Origin: Myxococcales bacterium
Lineage (GTDB): Bacteria > Myxococcota_A > Polyangia > Polyangiales > Ga0077539
Direction of reading: 5' to 3'
Assembly (NCBI GenBank): GCA_013298625.1
Contig: JAAFIF010000007.1
Location: 1-64,000, forward strand
DNA: 64,000 nucleotides
Shown here: positions 63,866 to 64,000 of the stretch, one piece after another
Position numbering within the stretch: the first letter of the stretch is position 1
How the letters are laid out: each line of letters opens with the position of its first letter
Position numbers and translations under genes: made by a program
The notes under the pieces: generated by a model
Seen by the model: only the letters and a program-made list of their open reading frames with translations
What the model was told of the DNA's origin: nothing
Databases searched by the model: none

Positions 63866-64000
63866 ATGACGCAGCGGAACATCCAGAGGGCCGTGGTCCT
63901 CGCCGCCGGTCGCGGATCGCGACTGGTGGCCGACAAGGGTCACCCCAAGCCCCTCGAGCCCGTAGCGGGCGTTCCGCTGCTCGTTCGAATCCTGAAGACC
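63866..64000 (+). CDS. nucleotidyltransferase, C-terminus beyond window
   Basis: The first 45 residues of a second NTP transferase: AVVLAAGRGSRL, then HPKPLEPVAGVPLLVRIL. The signature is similar to the preceding gene, but the rest is missing. Two consecutive nucleotidyltransferases next to one CDP-alcohol phosphotransferase suggest an assembly line for an unusual phospho-headgroup. The start at 63866 follows 137 bases after the previous stop with no other frame of note. Confidence 0.75.
   Translation, partial: MTQRNIQRAVVLAAGRGSRLVADKGHPKPLEPVAGVPLLVRILKT

Overview
The window is GC-rich, densely coded DNA that looks like a chromosome segment of a myxobacterium-like organism (Myxococcota, Polyangia/Sandaracinus-like). 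The evidence is Asp/Ala-rich linkers behind lipoprotein signal peptides, a FrzS-type pseudo-receiver coiled-coil protein, RCC1- and FG-GAP-type lipoproteins, tandem type IV pilins, many regulators, and the order pheS-pheT-ihfA-merR-tRNA-Pro. The lineage call is inference from gene content; there is no rRNA to confirm it.

Layout. 1-1.7 kb: three tandem pilin genes. 1.8-6.4 kb: a cysteine-hydrolase-like lipoprotein facing away from a 793-residue unknown protein. The gap between them holds two tRNA-like genes in tandem; the second is interrupted in its anticodon loop by a structured insert. 6.4-15.5 kb: an E2-like acyltransferase, argS, surE-apt-2OG oxygenase, two RCC1 lipoproteins and a dienoyl-CoA isomerase-like enzyme. 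15.6-20 kb: a radical SAM protein, a quinone/NAD(P)H oxidoreductase with a divergent LysR regulator, and an acyl-CoA dehydrogenase. 20-26 kb: tRNA-Pro, merR, ihfA, pheT and pheS, bracketed by two copies of a long palindromic repeat. 26-34.3 kb: an ECF sigma/anti-sigma pair, a PHA-regulator-like protein, small lipoprotein genes, and a 5'-truncated rhs gene with a candidate immunity gene. Two more palindromic repeats and a remnant lie here. 34.3-45.2 kb: an FG-GAP lipoprotein, a HAD-like protein, a FrzS-like protein, a transglutaminase-like TPR lipoprotein, and a coupled GAF/S8 protease/sigma-like operon. 45.2-57.7 kb: a dioxygenase-like protein, a UvrD-like helicase, an acyltransferase, an aldehyde dehydrogenase, a toxin-antitoxin pair, a DnaJ-type zinc-finger membrane protein, a Cys-repeat lipoprotein, mutS2, and a FliA-like sigma factor. 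57.8-64 kb: an orphan YscI-like type III secretion rod protein, a GH31 glycosidase with a ROK kinase, and a CDP-alcohol phosphotransferase with two nucleotidyltransferases; the last gene runs off the window.

Most unusual are (i) the tRNA-like pair at 3693-3969. All four helices form, but G18-G19 and the T-Psi-C sequence are missing; the T loop reads TGCAACT and the 3' end is an encoded U73-CCA. The second copy carries a structured insert, and that insert recurs alone at 61.83-61.96 kb. (ii) A family of roughly 350-550 bp palindromic repeats, present four times plus a remnant, whose centre lies in either orientation and one copy of which truncates an rhs gene.
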